DNA of 64,000 nucleotides from Litoditis marina (GCA_964036275.1 OZ038435.1:7673687-7737686); one strand, 5' to 3'; positions 42,322 through 54,600 are shown, counted from the first letter of the stretch. Notes: generated by a model from the letters alone, not told the origin. Made by a program: numbers and translations.

Positions 42322-44609
42322 GGCCGGTCAAATGACTCTCAAATTCGTTGTTATCTCAATCCACCGGCGGCCGGTCAAATGCCTCTGGGATCTCGATTTA
42401 CCGGCGTCTGGTCAAATGGCTCTCGAACTAGTGGTATCTCAATTCGAACTGGTTTTACTTCACTTCACTGGCGGCCGGTCGAATGACTTTGGGATCTCGA
42501 TTCACCGGCGGCCGGTCAAATGACTCTCAAATTCGTTTTTATCTCAATCCACCGGCGGCCGGTCAAATGCCTCTGGGATCTCGATTTACCCGCGGCCGGT
42601 CAAATGACTCTCGAACTAGTTTTATCTCAATCCACCGGCGGCCGGTCAAATGACTCTCAAATTCGTTTTTATCTCAATCCACCGGCGGCCGGTGAAGCGC
42701 CTCTGGGATCTCGATTCACCGGCGGCCGGTCAAATAACTCTCAAATTAGTTTTATCTCAATCCACCGGCGGCCGGTCAAATGACTCTGGGATCTCGATTC
42801 ACCGGCGGCCGGTCAAATGACTCTCAAATTGGTTTCATCTCAATCCACCGGCGGCCGGTCAAATGCCTCTGGGATCTCGATTTACCGGCGGCCGGTCAAA
42901 TGACTCTCGAACTAGTGGTATCTCAATTCGAACTAGTTTTATTTCACTTCACCGGCGGCCGGTCAAATGACTTTGGAATCTCGATTCACCGGCGGCCGGT
43001 CAAATGACTCTCAACATAGTTTTATCTCAATCCACCGGCGGCCGGTCAAATGCCTCTGGGATCTCGATTTACCGGCGGCCGGTCAAATGACTCTCAAATT
43101 CATTTTATCCGGCGGCCGGTCGAATGACTTTGGGATCTCGATTTACCGGCGGCCGGTCAAATGACTCTCGAACTAGTGGTATCTCAATTCGAACTGGTTT
43201 TACTTCACTTCACTGACGGCCGGTCGAATGACTTTGGGATCTCGATTCACCGGCGGCCGGTCAAATGACTCTCAAATTAGTTTTATCTCAATCCACCGGC
43301 GGCCGGTCAAATGACTCTCAAATTCGTTTTTATCTCAATCCACCGGCGGCCGGTAAAGCGCCTCTGGGATCTCGATTCACCGGCGGCCGGTCAAATGACT
43401 CTCAAATTAGTTTTATCTCAATCCACCGGCGGCCGGTCAAATGACTCTGGGATCTCGATTCACCGGCGGCCGGTCAAATGACTCTCAACATAGTTTTATC
43501 TCAATCCACCGGCGGCCGGTTTGTGACTCTGGGATCTCGATTCACCGGCGGCCGGTCAAATGACTCTCAAATTCGTTTTATCTCAATCCACCGGCGGCCG
43601 GTCAAATGCCTCTGGGATCTCGATTTACCGGCGGCCGGTCAAATGGCTCTCGAACTAGTTGAATTTCAATTCTAACTAGTTTTATTTCACTTAACCGGCG
43701 GCCGGTCAAATGACTCTGGGATCTCGATTCACCGGCGGCCGGTCAAATGACTCTGGGATCTCGATTTACCGGCGGCCGGTCAAATGACTCTCAAATTAGT
43801 TTTATCTCAATCCACCGGCGGCCGGTCAAATGACTCTCAAATTAGTTTTATCTCAATCCGCCGGCGGCCGGTCAAATGACTCTCAAATTAGTTTTATCTC
43901 AATCTACCGGCGGCCGGTCAAATGACTTTTGGATCTCGATTCACCGGCGGCCGGTCAAATGACTCTCAAATTCGTTTTATATTAATCCACCGGCGGCCGG
44001 TCAAATGACTCTCGAACTAGTGGTATCTCAATTTCAACTGGTTTTACTTCACTTCACTGGCGGCCGGTCGAATGACTTTGGGATCTCAATTCACCGGCGG
44101 CCGGTCAAATGACTCTCAAATTAGTTTTAACTCAATCCACCGGCGGCCGGTCAAATGACTCTCAAATTCGTTTTTATCTCAATCCACCGGCGGCCGGTAA
44201 AGCGCCTCTGGGATCTCGATTCACCGGCGGCCGGTCAAATGCCTCTCAAATTAGTTTTATCTCAATCCACCGGCGGCCGGTCAAATGACTCTGGGATCTC
44301 GATTCACCGGCGGCCGGTCAAATGACTCTCAACATAGTTTTATCTCAATGCACCGGCGGCCGGTTTGTGACTCTGGGATCTCGATTCACCGGCGGCCGGT
44401 CAAATGACTCTCAAATTCGTTTTATCTCAATCCACCGACGGCCGGTCAAATGCCTCTGGGATCTCGATTTACCGGCGGCCGGTCAAATGGCTCTCGAACT
44501 AGTTGAATCTCAATTCGAACTAGTTTTATTTCACTTAACCGGCGGCCGGTCAAATGACTCTGGGATCTCGATTCACCGGCGGCCGGTCAAATGACTCTGG
44601 GATCTCGAT

Positions 44610-44612
44610 TTA
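44610..44612. other. Left target-site duplication (TTA)
   Basis: The G unit reads GATCTCGATTTA and is interrupted directly by the transposon. The unoccupied site elsewhere reads GATTTACCGACGG, so TTA is the duplicated triplet. Confidence 0.88.
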
Positions 44613-44648
44613 GGCTGTCTTCAGACTTTTTGTGCGATACAAGATACA
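44613..44648 (+). repeat. Left terminal inverted repeat (36 bp)
   Basis: Begins GGCTGTCTTCAGAC, passes through TTTTTGTGCGATAC and ends AAGATACA. It is perfectly complementary to 45721-45756. Beyond base 36 the ends differ, although both go on with further GATAC motifs. Confidence 0.95.
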
Positions 44649-44701
44649 CGATACATGCGCGCTCTAATCATGTGTATCGATTGCATTTTTGTAGCGGCGA
44701 C

Positions 44702-44727
44702 AGATACATGCGTCACGCGATGTATCT
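44702..44727. repeat. Subterminal palindrome
   Basis: The 8-bp arms AGATACAT and ATGTATCT flank a CG-rich centre (GCGTCACGCG) that holds a second small inverted repeat. It contains the GATAC motif in both orientations, which suits a paired protein-binding site. The role is an inference. Confidence 0.7.
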
Positions 44728-44730
44728 ATC

Positions 44731-44792
44731 GTGTTCATACTTTTTCTACAGTATCTCGGCGTCAGATACATCATTTTGAATCGACGATACAC
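44731..44792 (+). repeat. Subterminal direct repeat, left copy
   Basis: GTTCATACTTTTT followed by GTATCTCGGCGTCAGATAC and CGACGATACA resembles 45636-45695 in the same orientation, with several substitutions and small gaps. A direct repeat near both ends, on top of the inverted termini, is unusual and could reflect an internal rearrangement when the element formed. Confidence 0.65.
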
Positions 44793-44948
44793 TTTTTTTG
44801 AAGATTGCGGCCGGCATTCTACACTTCACTCATATTGTGGATACATCTTGGTTTTCGGATTATAAAAGTGATTTTTGTGAAATTTTTCCAATTGATAGAA
44901 TGTTTCCCCACACAAAACAGATTGGTATCCGCAAAAAAATTTTATTTT

Positions 44949-45519
44949 CGCGCGCGACGCGCGCACGCGACGCGTCAAAATGAGAAAATATGCAGATTTG
45001 GGTCAAATTTGTAAACTGTGATTATCGATCATGGAGATTGCGAATGAGGATATCAGTTTTATATCACGCACGCGACGCGTGCACGCGCCGCGACAAAAAT
45101 TTAAAACCCGTAGAATTCAATAAAACTTGGGAACCTGTGGAAATTGATCATTCTGAAGTCAGATGTGAGCTTGGTACGAACTTAGGGTTAAGCGCGCGCG
45201 CAGCACGCGACGCGACGAAAAATTTCAACTTTTGTGCATGAAGATAAATTTTTGGGATTGGGAGTGGTTGGCCACGCGGATAAGAAGGTATTACGAGTTT
45301 CGGTCGAATACCCCACCCATCCCAATTTCATATGAATCGACTCATTTTGATATTTCTGCCGCGTCGCATGCACGCGCTTCGTGTGAGTGAAATTGAGTAT
45401 ATGGCATGGGGATCGGTAACAATGATCATCAGCGTTTTTGTTTTTGACGATGTTTAAAGTTTATCGAAATTCATTCATTTTTACACTTTGTCGCGGCGCG
45501 TGCGCGCGTCGCGTGCGAT
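44949..45519. repeat. Five dispersed CG-rich repeats inside the transposon
   Basis: Related 26-30-bp blocks rich in CGCG, with the common core ACGCGACGCG, lie at 44949-44976, 45065-45094, 45192-45217, 45358-45386 and 45491-45519. The first three read in plus orientation and the last two in minus orientation, so the interior is roughly symmetric. They are separated by AT-rich spacers that share no obvious similarity. Starts are about 116, 127, 166 and 133 bp apart. Function unknown. Confidence 0.8.
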
Positions 45520-45635
45520 GAGATAGACGTCAATTTGAAGAATACCTATAAATATCTATGAAATAAAGAATTTAAAATTGTTAAAAGTTACTTTTGAATT
45601 TGAAACTAACAAAATCGAAAAAAATGTATCCTGGC

Positions 45636-45695
45636 ACGTTCATACTTTTCTGATACGTTGGCGCCAAGATACGGATACAAAATGAGACGATACAA
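45636..45695 (+). repeat. Subterminal direct repeat, right copy
   Basis: CGTTCATACTTTTC followed by GTTGGCGCCAAGATACGG and GACGATACAA is the partner of 44731-44792 and has the same strand orientation. Confidence 0.65.
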
Positions 45696-45720
45696 ATAAT
45701 TCGAAAATGAATCGTGTATC

Positions 45721-45756
45721 TGTATCTTGTATCGCACAAAAAGTCTGAAGACAGCC
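45721..45756 (-). repeat. Right terminal inverted repeat (36 bp)
   Basis: Reads TGTATCTTGTATCGCAC to GAAGACAGCC and is the exact reverse complement of 44613-44648. The lack of mismatches suggests a young insertion. Confidence 0.95.
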
Positions 45757-45759
45757 TTA
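45757..45759. other. Right target-site duplication (TTA)
   Basis: TTA follows the transposon directly, and the interrupted satellite unit resumes as CCGACGGCCGG. Confidence 0.88.
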
Positions 45760-46699
45760 CCGACGGCCGGTCAAATGACTCTCTAATTAGTTTTATCTCA
45801 ATCCACCGGCGGCCGGTCAAATGACTCTCAAATTAGTTTTATCTCAATCCACCGGCGGCCGGTCAAATGACTCTCAAATTAGTTTTATCTCAATCTACCG
45901 GCGGCCGGTCAAATGACTTTTGGATCTCGATTCACCGGCGGCCGGTGAAATGACTCTCAAATTCGTTTTATATTAATCCACCGGCGGCCGGTCAAATGAC
46001 TCTCGAACTAGTTGTATCTCAATTCGAACTAGTTTTATTTCACTTCACCGGCGGCCGGTCAAATGACTTTGGGATCTCGGTTCACCGGTGGCCGGTCAAA
46101 TGACTCTCAAATTAGTTTTATTTCAATCCACCGGCGGCCGGTCAAATGACTCTGGGATCTCGATTCACCGGCGGCCGGTCAGATGACTCTCGAACTAGTT
46201 GTATCTCAATTCGAACTAGTTTTATTTCACTTCACCGGCGGCCGGTCAAATGACTTTGGGATCTCGGTTCACCGGTGGCCGGTCAAATGACTCTCAAATT
46301 AGTTTTATTTCAATCCACCGGCGGCCGGTCAAATGACTTTTGGATCTCGATTCACCGGCGGCCGGTCAAATGACTGTCAAATTCGTTTTATATTAATCCA
46401 CCGGCGGCCGGTCAAATGACTTTTGGATCTCGATTCACCGGCGGCCGGTCAAATGACTCTGGGATCTCGATTCACCGGCGGCCGGTCAGATGACTCTCGA
46501 ACTAGTTGTATCTCAATTCGAACTAGTTTTATCTCACTTCACCGGCGGCCGGTCAAATGACTTTGGGATCTCGATTCACCGGCGGCCGGTCAAGTTACTC
46601 TCAAATTAGTTTTATCTCAATCCACCGGCGGCCGGTCAAATGGTTCTCGAACTAGTTGTATCTCAATTCGAACTAGTTTTATTTCACTTCACCGGCGGC

Positions 46700-48700
46700 C
46701 GGTCAAATGACTCTGGGATCTCGATTCACCGGCGGCCGGTCAAATTACTCTCAAATTCGTTTTATCTCAATCCACCGGCGGCCGGTCAAATGCCTCTGGG
46801 AGCTCGATTTACCGGCGGGCGGTCAAATGACTCTCGAACTAGTTGTATCTCAATTCGAACTAGTTTTATTTCTTTTCACCGGCGGCCGGTCAAATGACTT
46901 TGGGATCTCGCTTTACCGGCGGCCGGTCAAATGACTCTCAAATTAGTTTTATCTCAATCCACCGGCGGCCGGTCAAATGGCTCTCGAACTAGTTCAATCT
47001 CAATTCGAACTAGTTTTATTTCACTTCACCGGCGGCCGGTCAAATGACTTTGGGATCTCGCTTTACCGGCGGCCGGTCAAATGACTCTCAAATTAGTTTT
47101 ATCTCAATTCGAACTAGTTTTATTTCTTTTCACCGGCGGCCGGTCAAATGACTTTGGGATCTCGCTTTACCGGCGGCCGGTCAAATGACTCTCAAATTAG
47201 TTTTATCTCAATCCACCGGCGGCCGGTCAAATGACTCTCGAACTAGTTGAATCTTAATTCGAACTAGTTTTATTGCTTTTCACCGGCGGCCGGTCAAATG
47301 ACTTTGGGATCTCGCTTTACCGGCGGCCGGTCGAATGACTCTCAAATTCGTTTTATATTAATCCACCGGCGGCCGGTCAAATGACTCTCAAATTAGTTTT
47401 ATCTCAATCCACCGGCGGCCGGTCAAATGGCTCTCGAACTAGTTGTATCTCAATTCGAACTAGTTTTATCTCACTTCACCGGCGGCCGGTCAAATGATTT
47501 CGGGATCTCGATTCACCGGCGGCCGGTCAAATGACTCTCAAATTAGTTTTATCTCAATCCACCGGCGGCCGGTCAAATGACTTTTGGATCTCGATTCACC
47601 GGCGGCCGGTCAAATGACTCTCAAATTCGTTTTATATTAATCCACCGGCGGCCGGTCAAGTGACTCTCAAATTAGTTTCATCTCAATCCACCGGCGGCCG
47701 GTCAAATGACTCTGGGATCTCGATTCACCGGCGGCCGGTCAAATTACTCTCAAATTCGTTTTATCTCAATCCACCGGCGGCCGGTCAAATGCCTCTGGGA
47801 GCTCGATTTACCGGCGGGCGGTCAAATGACTCTCGAACTAGTTGTATCTCAATTCGAACTAGTTTTATTTCTTTTCACCGGCGGCCGGTCAAATGACTTT
47901 GGGATCTCGCTTTACCGGCGGCCGGTCAAATGACTCTCAAATTAGTTTCATCTCAATCCACCGGCGGCCGGTCAAATGGCTCTCGAACTAGTTCAATCTC
48001 AATTCGAACTAGTTTTATTTCACTTCACCGGCGGCCGGTCAAATGACTTTGGGATCTCGCTTTACCGGCGGCCGGTCAAATGACTCTCAAATTAGTTTTA
48101 TCTCAATTCGAACTAGTTTTATTTCTTTTCACCGGCGGCCGGTCAAATGACTTTGGGATCTCGCTTTACCGGCGGCCGGTCAAATGACTCTCAAATTAGT
48201 TTTATCTCAATCCACCGGCGGCCGGTCAAATGACTCTCGAACTAGTTGAATCTTAATTCGAACTAGTTTTATTTCTTTTCACCGGCGGCCGGTCAAATGA
48301 CTTTGGGATCTCGCTTTACCGGCGGCCGGTCAAATGACTCTCAAATTCGTTTTATATTAATCCACCGGCGGCCGGTCAAATGACTCTCAAATTAGTTTTA
48401 TCTCAATCCACCGGCGGCCGGTCAAATGGCTCTCGAACTAGTTGTATCTCAATTCGAACTAGTTTTATCTCACTTCACCGGCGGTCGGTCAAATGATTTC
48501 GGGATCTCGATTCACCGGCGGCCGGTCAAATGACTCTCAAATTAGTTTTATCTCAATCCACCGGCGGCCGGTCAAATGACTTTTGGATCTCGATTCACCG
48601 GCGGCCGGTCAAATGACTCTCAAATTCGTTTTATATTAATCCACCGGCGGCCGGTCAAGTGACTCTCAAATTAGTTTCATCTCAATCCACCGGCGGCCGG
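46700..48700 (+). repeat. 999-bp higher-order repeat, two copies
   Basis: Strings near 46707 and 47706 match for about 1 kb. They share CTGGGAGCTCGATTTACC, GAACTAGTTCAATCTC and CAAATGATTTCGGG in the same order. Confidence 0.78.
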
Positions 48701-51620
48701 TCAAATGACTCTGGGATCTCGATTCACCGGCGGCCGGTCAAGTTACTCTCAAATTAGTTTCATCTCAATCCACCGGCGGCCGGTCAAATGACTCTGGGAT
48801 CTCGATTCACCGGCGGCCGGTCAAGTTACTCTCAAATTAGTTTTATCTCAATCCACCGGCGGCCGGTCAAATGACTCTCGAACTAGTTGTATCTCAATTC
48901 GAACTAGTTTTATCTCACTTCACCGGCGGCCGGTCAAATGACTTTGGGATCTCGATTCACCGGCGGCCGGTCAAGTTACTCTCAAATTAGTTTTATCTCA
49001 ATCCACCGGCGGCCGGTCAAATGACTCTCGAACTAGTTGTATCTCAATTCGAACTAGTTTTATTTCACTTCACCGGCGGCCGGTCAAATGACTCTGGGAT
49101 CTCGATTCACCGGCGGCCGGTCAAATTACTCTCAAATTCGTTTTATTTCAATCCACCGGCAGCCGGTCAAATACCTCTGGGATCTCGATTTACCGGCGGG
49201 CGGTCAAATGACTCTCGAACTAGTTGTATCTCAATTCGAACTAGTTTTATTTCTTTTCACCGGCGGCCGGTCAAATGACTTTGGGATCTCGCTTCACCGG
49301 CGGCCGGTCAAATGACTCTCAAATTAGTTTTATCTCAATCCACCGGCGGCCGGTCAAATGGCTCTCGAACTAGTTGAATCTCAATTCGAACTAGTTTTAT
49401 TTCACTTCACCGACGGCCGGTCGAATGACTTTGGATCTCGATTCACCGGTGGCCGGTCAAATGACTCTCAAATTAGTTTAATCTCAATCCACCGGCGGCC
49501 GGTCAAATGGCTCTCGAACTAGTTGAATCTCAATTCGAACTAGTTTTATTTCACTTCACCGGCGGCCGGTCAAATGACTCTGGGATCTCGATTTACCGGT
49601 GGCCGGTCAAATGACTCTCAAATTCGTTTTTTTCTCAATCCACCGGCGGCCGGTGAAACGCCTCTGGAATCTCGATTCACCGGCGGCCGGTCAAATGACT
49701 CTCAAATTAGTTTTGTCTCAATCCACCGGCGGCAGGTCAAATGGCTCTCGAACTAGTTGAATCTCAATTCGAACTAGTTTTATTTCACTTCACCGGCGGC
49801 CGGTCGAATGACTTTGGATCTCGATTCACCGGCGGCCGGTCAAATGACTCTCAAATTAGTTTTATCTCAATTCGAACTAGTTTTATTTCTTTTCACCGGC
49901 GGCCGGTCAAATGACTTTGGGATCTCGCTTTACCGGCGGCCGGTCAAATGACTCTCAAATTAGTTTTATCTCAATCCACCGGCGGCCGGTCAAATGACTC
50001 TCGAACTAGTTGAATCTTAATTCGAACTAGTTTTATTTCTTTTCACCGGCGGCCGGTCAAATGACTTTGGGATCTCGCTTTACCGGCGGCCGGTCAAATG
50101 ACTCTCAAATTCGTTTTATATTAATCCACCGGCGGCCGGTCAAATGACTCTCAAATTAGTTTTATCTCAATCCACCGGCGGCCGGTCAAATGGCTCTCGA
50201 ACTAGTTGTATCTCAATTCGAACTAGTTTTATCTCACTTCACCGGCGGCCGGTCAAATGATTTCGGGATCTCGATTCACCGGCGGCCGGTCAAATGACTC
50301 TCAAATTAGTTTTATCTCAATCCACCGGCGGCCGGTCAAATGACTTTTGGATCTCGATTCACCGGCGGCCGGTCAAATGACTCTCAAATTCGTTTTATAT
50401 TAATCCACCGGCGGCCGGTCAAGTGACTCTCAAATTAGTTTCATCTCAATCCACCGGCGGCCGGTCAAATGACTCTGGGATCTCGATTCACCGGCGGCCG
50501 GTCAAGTTACTCTCAAATTAGTTTCATCTCAATCCACCGGCGGCCGGTCAAATGACTCTGGGATCTCGATTCACCGGCGGCCGGTCAAGTTACTCTCAAA
50601 TTAGTTTTATCTCAATCCACCGGCGGCCGGTCAAATGACTCTCGAACTAGTTGTATCTCAATTCGAACTAGTTTTATCTCACTTCACCGGCGGCCGGTCA
50701 AATGACTTTGGGATCTCGATTCACCGGCGGCCGGTCAAGTTACTCTCAAATTAGTTTTATCTCAATCCACCGGCGGCCGGTCAAATGACTCTCGAACTAG
50801 TTGTATCTCAATTCGAACTAGTTTTATTTCACTTCACCGGCGGCCGGTCAAATGACTCTGGGATCTCGATTCACCGGCGGCCGGTCAAATTACTCTCAAA
50901 TTCGTTTTATTTCAATCCACCGGCGGCCGGTCAAATACCTCTGGGATCTCGATTTACCGGCGGGCGGTCAAATGACTCTCGAACTAGTTGTATCTCAATT
51001 CGAACTAGTTTTATTTCTTTTCACCGGCGGCCGGTCAAATGACTTTGGGATCTCGCTTCACCGGCGGCCGGTCAAATGACTCTCAAATTAGTTTTATCTC
51101 AATCCACCGGCGGCCGGTCAAATGGCTCTCGAACTAGTTGAATCTCAATTCGAACTAGTTTTATTTCACTTCACCGGCGGCCGGTCGAATGACTTTGGAT
51201 CTCGATTCACCGGTGGCCGTCAAATGACTCTCAAATTAGTTTTATCTCAATCCACCGGCGGCCGGTCAAATGGCTCTCGAACTAGTTGAATCTCAATTCG
51301 AACTAGTTTTATTTCACTTCACCGGCGGCCGGTCAAATGACTCTGGGATCTCTATTTACCGGTGGCCGGTCAAATGACTCTCAAATTCGTTTTTTTTCTC
51401 AATCCACCGGCGGCCGGTGAAACGCCTCTGGAATCTCGATTCACCGGCGGCCGGTCAAATGACTCTCAAATTAGTTTTGTCTCAATCCACCGGCGGCAGG
51501 TCAAATGGCTCTCGAACTAGTTGAATCTCAATTCGAACTAGTTTTATTTCACTTCACCGGCGCCGGTCGAATGACTTTGGATCTCGATTCACCGGCGGCC
51601 GGTCAAATGACTCTCAAATT
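48090..51620 (+). repeat. 1,764-bp higher-order repeat, two copies
   Basis: The block from about 48097 recurs at about 49861. Shared marks are TCAAATACCTCTGGG (49168 and 50932), GGCGGCAGGTC (49731 and 51494) and TTTTGTCTCAATCC. The second copy has additional single-base losses. Confidence 0.8.
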
Positions 51621-54600
51621 AGTTTTATCTCAATCCACCGGCGGCCGGTCAAATGACTCTCGAACTAGTTGTATCTCAATTCGAACTAGTTTTATTTCAC
51701 TTCACCGGCGGCCGGTCAATGACTCTGGGATCTCGATTTACCGGTGGCCGGTCAAATGACTCTCAAATTCGTTTTTTTCTCAATCCACCGGCGCCGTGAA
51801 ACGCCTCTGGAATCTCGATTCACCGGCGGCCGGTCAAATGACTCTCGAACTAGTTGTATCTCAATTCGAACTAGTTTTATTTCACTTCACCGGCGCCGGT
51901 CAAATGACTCTCAAATTCGTTTTATATTAATTCACCGGCGGCCGGTCAAATGACTCTCAAATTAGTTTTATCTCAATATACCGGCGGCCGGTCAAATGGC
52001 TCTCGAACTAGTTGTATCTCAATTCGAACTAGTTTTATCTCACTTCACCGGCGGCCGGTCAAATGATTTCGGGATCTCGATTCACCGGCGGCCGGTCAAA
52101 TGACTCTCAAATTAGTTTTATCTCAATCCACCCGCGGCCGGTCAAATGACTTTTGGATCTCGATTCACCGGCGGCCGGTCAAATGACTCTCAAATTCGTT
52201 TTATATTAATCCACCGGCGGCCGGTCAAGTGACTCTCAAATTAGTTTCATCTCAATCCACCGGCGGCCGGTCAAATGACTCTGGGATCTCGATTCACCGG
52301 CGGCCGGTCAGATGACTCTCGAACTAGCTGTATCTCAATTCGAACTAGTTTTATCTCACTTCACCGGCGGCCGGTCAAATGACTTTGGGATCTCGATTCA
52401 CCGGCGGCCGGTCAAGTTACTCTCAAATTAGTTTTATCTCAATCCACCGGCGGCCGGTCAAATGACTCTCGAACTAGTTGTATCTCAATTCGAACTAGTT
52501 TTATTTCACTTCACCGGCGGCCGGTCAAATGACTCTGGATCTCGATTCACCGGCGGCCGGTCAAATTACTCTCAAATTCGTTTTATTTCAATCCACCGGC
52601 GGCCGGTCAAATGCCTCTGGGATCTCGATTTACCGGCGGGCGGTCAAATGACTCTCGAACTAGTTGTATCTCAATTCGAACTAGTTTTATTTCTTTTCAC
52701 CGGCGGCCGGTCAAATGACTTTGGATCTCGCTTCACCGGCGGCCGGTCAAATGACTCTCAAATTAGTTTTATCTCAATCCACCGGCGGCCGGTCAAATGG
52801 CTCTCGAACTAGTTGAATCTCAATTCGAACTAGTTTTATTTCACTTCACCGGCGGCCGGTCAAATGACCCTGGGATCTCGATTTACCGGTGGCCGGTCAA
52901 ATGACTCTCAAATTCGTTTTTTTCTCAATCCACCGGCGGCCGGTGAAACGCCTCTGGAATCTCGATTCACCGGCGGCCGGTCAAATGACTCTCAAATTAG
53001 TTTTATTTCACTTCACCGGCGGCCGGTCAAATGACATTTGGATCTCGATTCACCGGCGGCCGGTCAAATGACTCTCAAATTCGTTTTATACTAATCCACC
53101 GGCGGCCGTCGAATGACTCTCGAACTAGTTGTATCTCAATTCGAACTAGTTTTATTTCACTTCACCGGCGGCCGGTCAAATGACTTCGGGATCTCGCTTC
53201 ACCGGCGGCCGGTCAAATGACTCTTAAATTAGTTTTATCTCAATTCACCGGCGGCCGGTCAAATGGCTCTCGAACTAGTTGTATCTCAATTCGAACTAGT
53301 TTTATTTCACTTCACCGGCGGCCGGTCAAATGACATTTGGATCTCGATTCACCGGCGGCCGGTCAAATGACTCTCAAATTCGTTTTATCTCAATCCACCG
53401 GCGGCCGGTCAAATGGCTCTCGAACTAGTTGTATCTCAATTCGAACTAGTTTTATTTCACTTCACCGGCGACCGGTCAAAGGACTCTGGGATCTCGATTC
53501 ACCGGCGGCCGGTCAAATGACTCTCAAATTCGTTTTATCTCAATCCACCGGCGGCCGGTGAAATGCCTCTGGGATCTCGATTCACCGGCGGCCGGTCAAA
53601 TTACTCTCAAATTCGTTTTTATCTCAATTCACCGGCGGCCGGTGAAACGCCTCTGGGATCTCGATTCACCGGCGGCCGGTCAAATGACTCTCAAATTCGT
53701 TTTATCTCAATCCACCGGCGGCCGGTGAAATGCCTCTGGGATCTCGATTTACCGGCGGCCGGTCAAATGACTCTCAAATTCGTTTTTATCTCAATTCACC
53801 GGCGGCCGGTGAAACGCCTCTGGGATCTCGATTCACCGGCGGCCGGTCAAATGACTCTCAAATTAGTTTTATCTCAATCCACCGGCGGCGCGGTCAAATG
53901 ACTCTGAGATCTCGATTCACCGGCGGCCGGTCAAATTACTCTCAAATTTGTTTTATCTCAATCCAGCGGCGGCCGGTCAAATGCCTCTGGGAGCTCGATT
54001 TACCGGCGGGCGGTCAAATGACTCTCGAACTAGTTGTATCTCAATTCGAACTAGTTTTATTTCTTTTCACCGGCGGCCGGTCAAATGACTTTGGGATCTC
54101 GCTTTACCGGCGGCCGGTCAAATGACTCTCAAATTAGTTTTATCTCAATCCACCGGCGGCCGGTCAAATGACTCTCGAACTAGTTGAATCTTAATTCGAA
54201 CTAGTTTTATTTCACTTCACCGGCGGCCGGTCAATGACTCTGGGATCTCGATTCACCGGCGGCCGGTCAAATGACTCTTAAATTAGTTTTATCTCAATCC
54301 ACCGGCGGCCGGTCAAATGACTCTGGGATCTCGATTCACCGGCGGCCGGTCAAATGACTCTCAAATTAGTTTTTATCTCAATCCACCGGCGGCCGGTCAA
54401 ATGGCTCTCGAACTAGTTCAATCTCAATTCGAACTAGTTTTATTTCACTTCACCGGCGGCCGGTCAAATGACTTTGGGATCTCGCTTAACCGGCGGCCGG
54501 TCAAATGACTCTCAAATTAGTTTTATCTCAATCCACCGGCGGCCGGTCAAATGACTCTCGAACTAGTTGAATCTTAATTCGAACTAGTTTTATTTCAATT

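Larger units (their letters stand above)
38915..43500 (+). repeat. 2,371-bp higher-order repeat, two near-identical copies
   Basis: 38.9-41.1 kb matches 41.3-43.5 kb at an offset of 2,371 bp. Both copies carry CACCGGCGGCTGGTC, ATTTACCCGCGGCC, GGCGTCTGGTC and an unusual run of truncated units. They diverge after CAACATAGTTTTATCTC near 41125 and 43496. Confidence 0.88.
26999..44612 (+). repeat. Satellite A, right array, part 1 (plus orientation)
   Basis: Same family and same three unit types as the left array, but with the core ACCGGCGGCCGGTCAAATGA on the plus strand. Single-base losses in the core (for example GGCGGCGGTC near 27020, 30886, 31390 and 32580) and in spacers (GACTTTGGATC) are more frequent here than on the left. 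No gene is visible; the repeated short open frames are frame artefacts of the units. Confidence 0.97.
44613..45756. mobile_element. Non-autonomous PIF/Harbinger-like DNA transposon
   Basis: A 1,144-bp block unrelated to the satellite is inserted in a single satellite A unit. It starts GGCTGTCTTCAGAC and ends with the reverse complement, giving 36-bp perfect terminal inverted repeats, and it is flanked by a 3-bp TTA duplication. A TTA/TAA target with a 3-bp duplication is the established signature of PIF/Harbinger; the assignment rests on that and not on a transposase. The longest open frame is about 83 codons, overlaps others and shows no transposase motif, so the element would have to be moved by an enzyme encoded elsewhere. 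Inside it are GATAC/GTATC motifs clustered at both ends, a subterminal direct repeat and five CG-rich repeats. Other superfamilies that make 3-bp duplications cannot be excluded. Confidence 0.85.

Noticed and set aside
799..44594. Hundreds of 60-146-codon open frames over satellite A with repeated FTGGRSND / IHRRPVK peptides
   Set aside because: They follow the repeat units, switch frame with unit type, overlap in several frames and lack start context. They are consequences of a stop-poor tandem repeat and not a repetitive protein gene.
26999..44612. W-box-like TTGACC motif in the satellite A core as a plant regulatory site
   Set aside because: The six bases are fixed in every unit by the repeat itself, and nothing else in the window supports a plant promoter.
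44591..45373. Small genes inside the transposon (60-83 codons)
   Set aside because: The frames overlap each other on both strands, run through the CG-rich repeats and show no transposase or DNA-binding motif.
44611..45758. Reading the insertion as a Tc1/mariner (TA) or piggyBac (TTAA) element
   Set aside because: The unoccupied site in the left array shows GAT-TTA-CCG, and TTA is present on both sides of the element. A 2-bp TA or 4-bp TTAA duplication does not fit these flanks.
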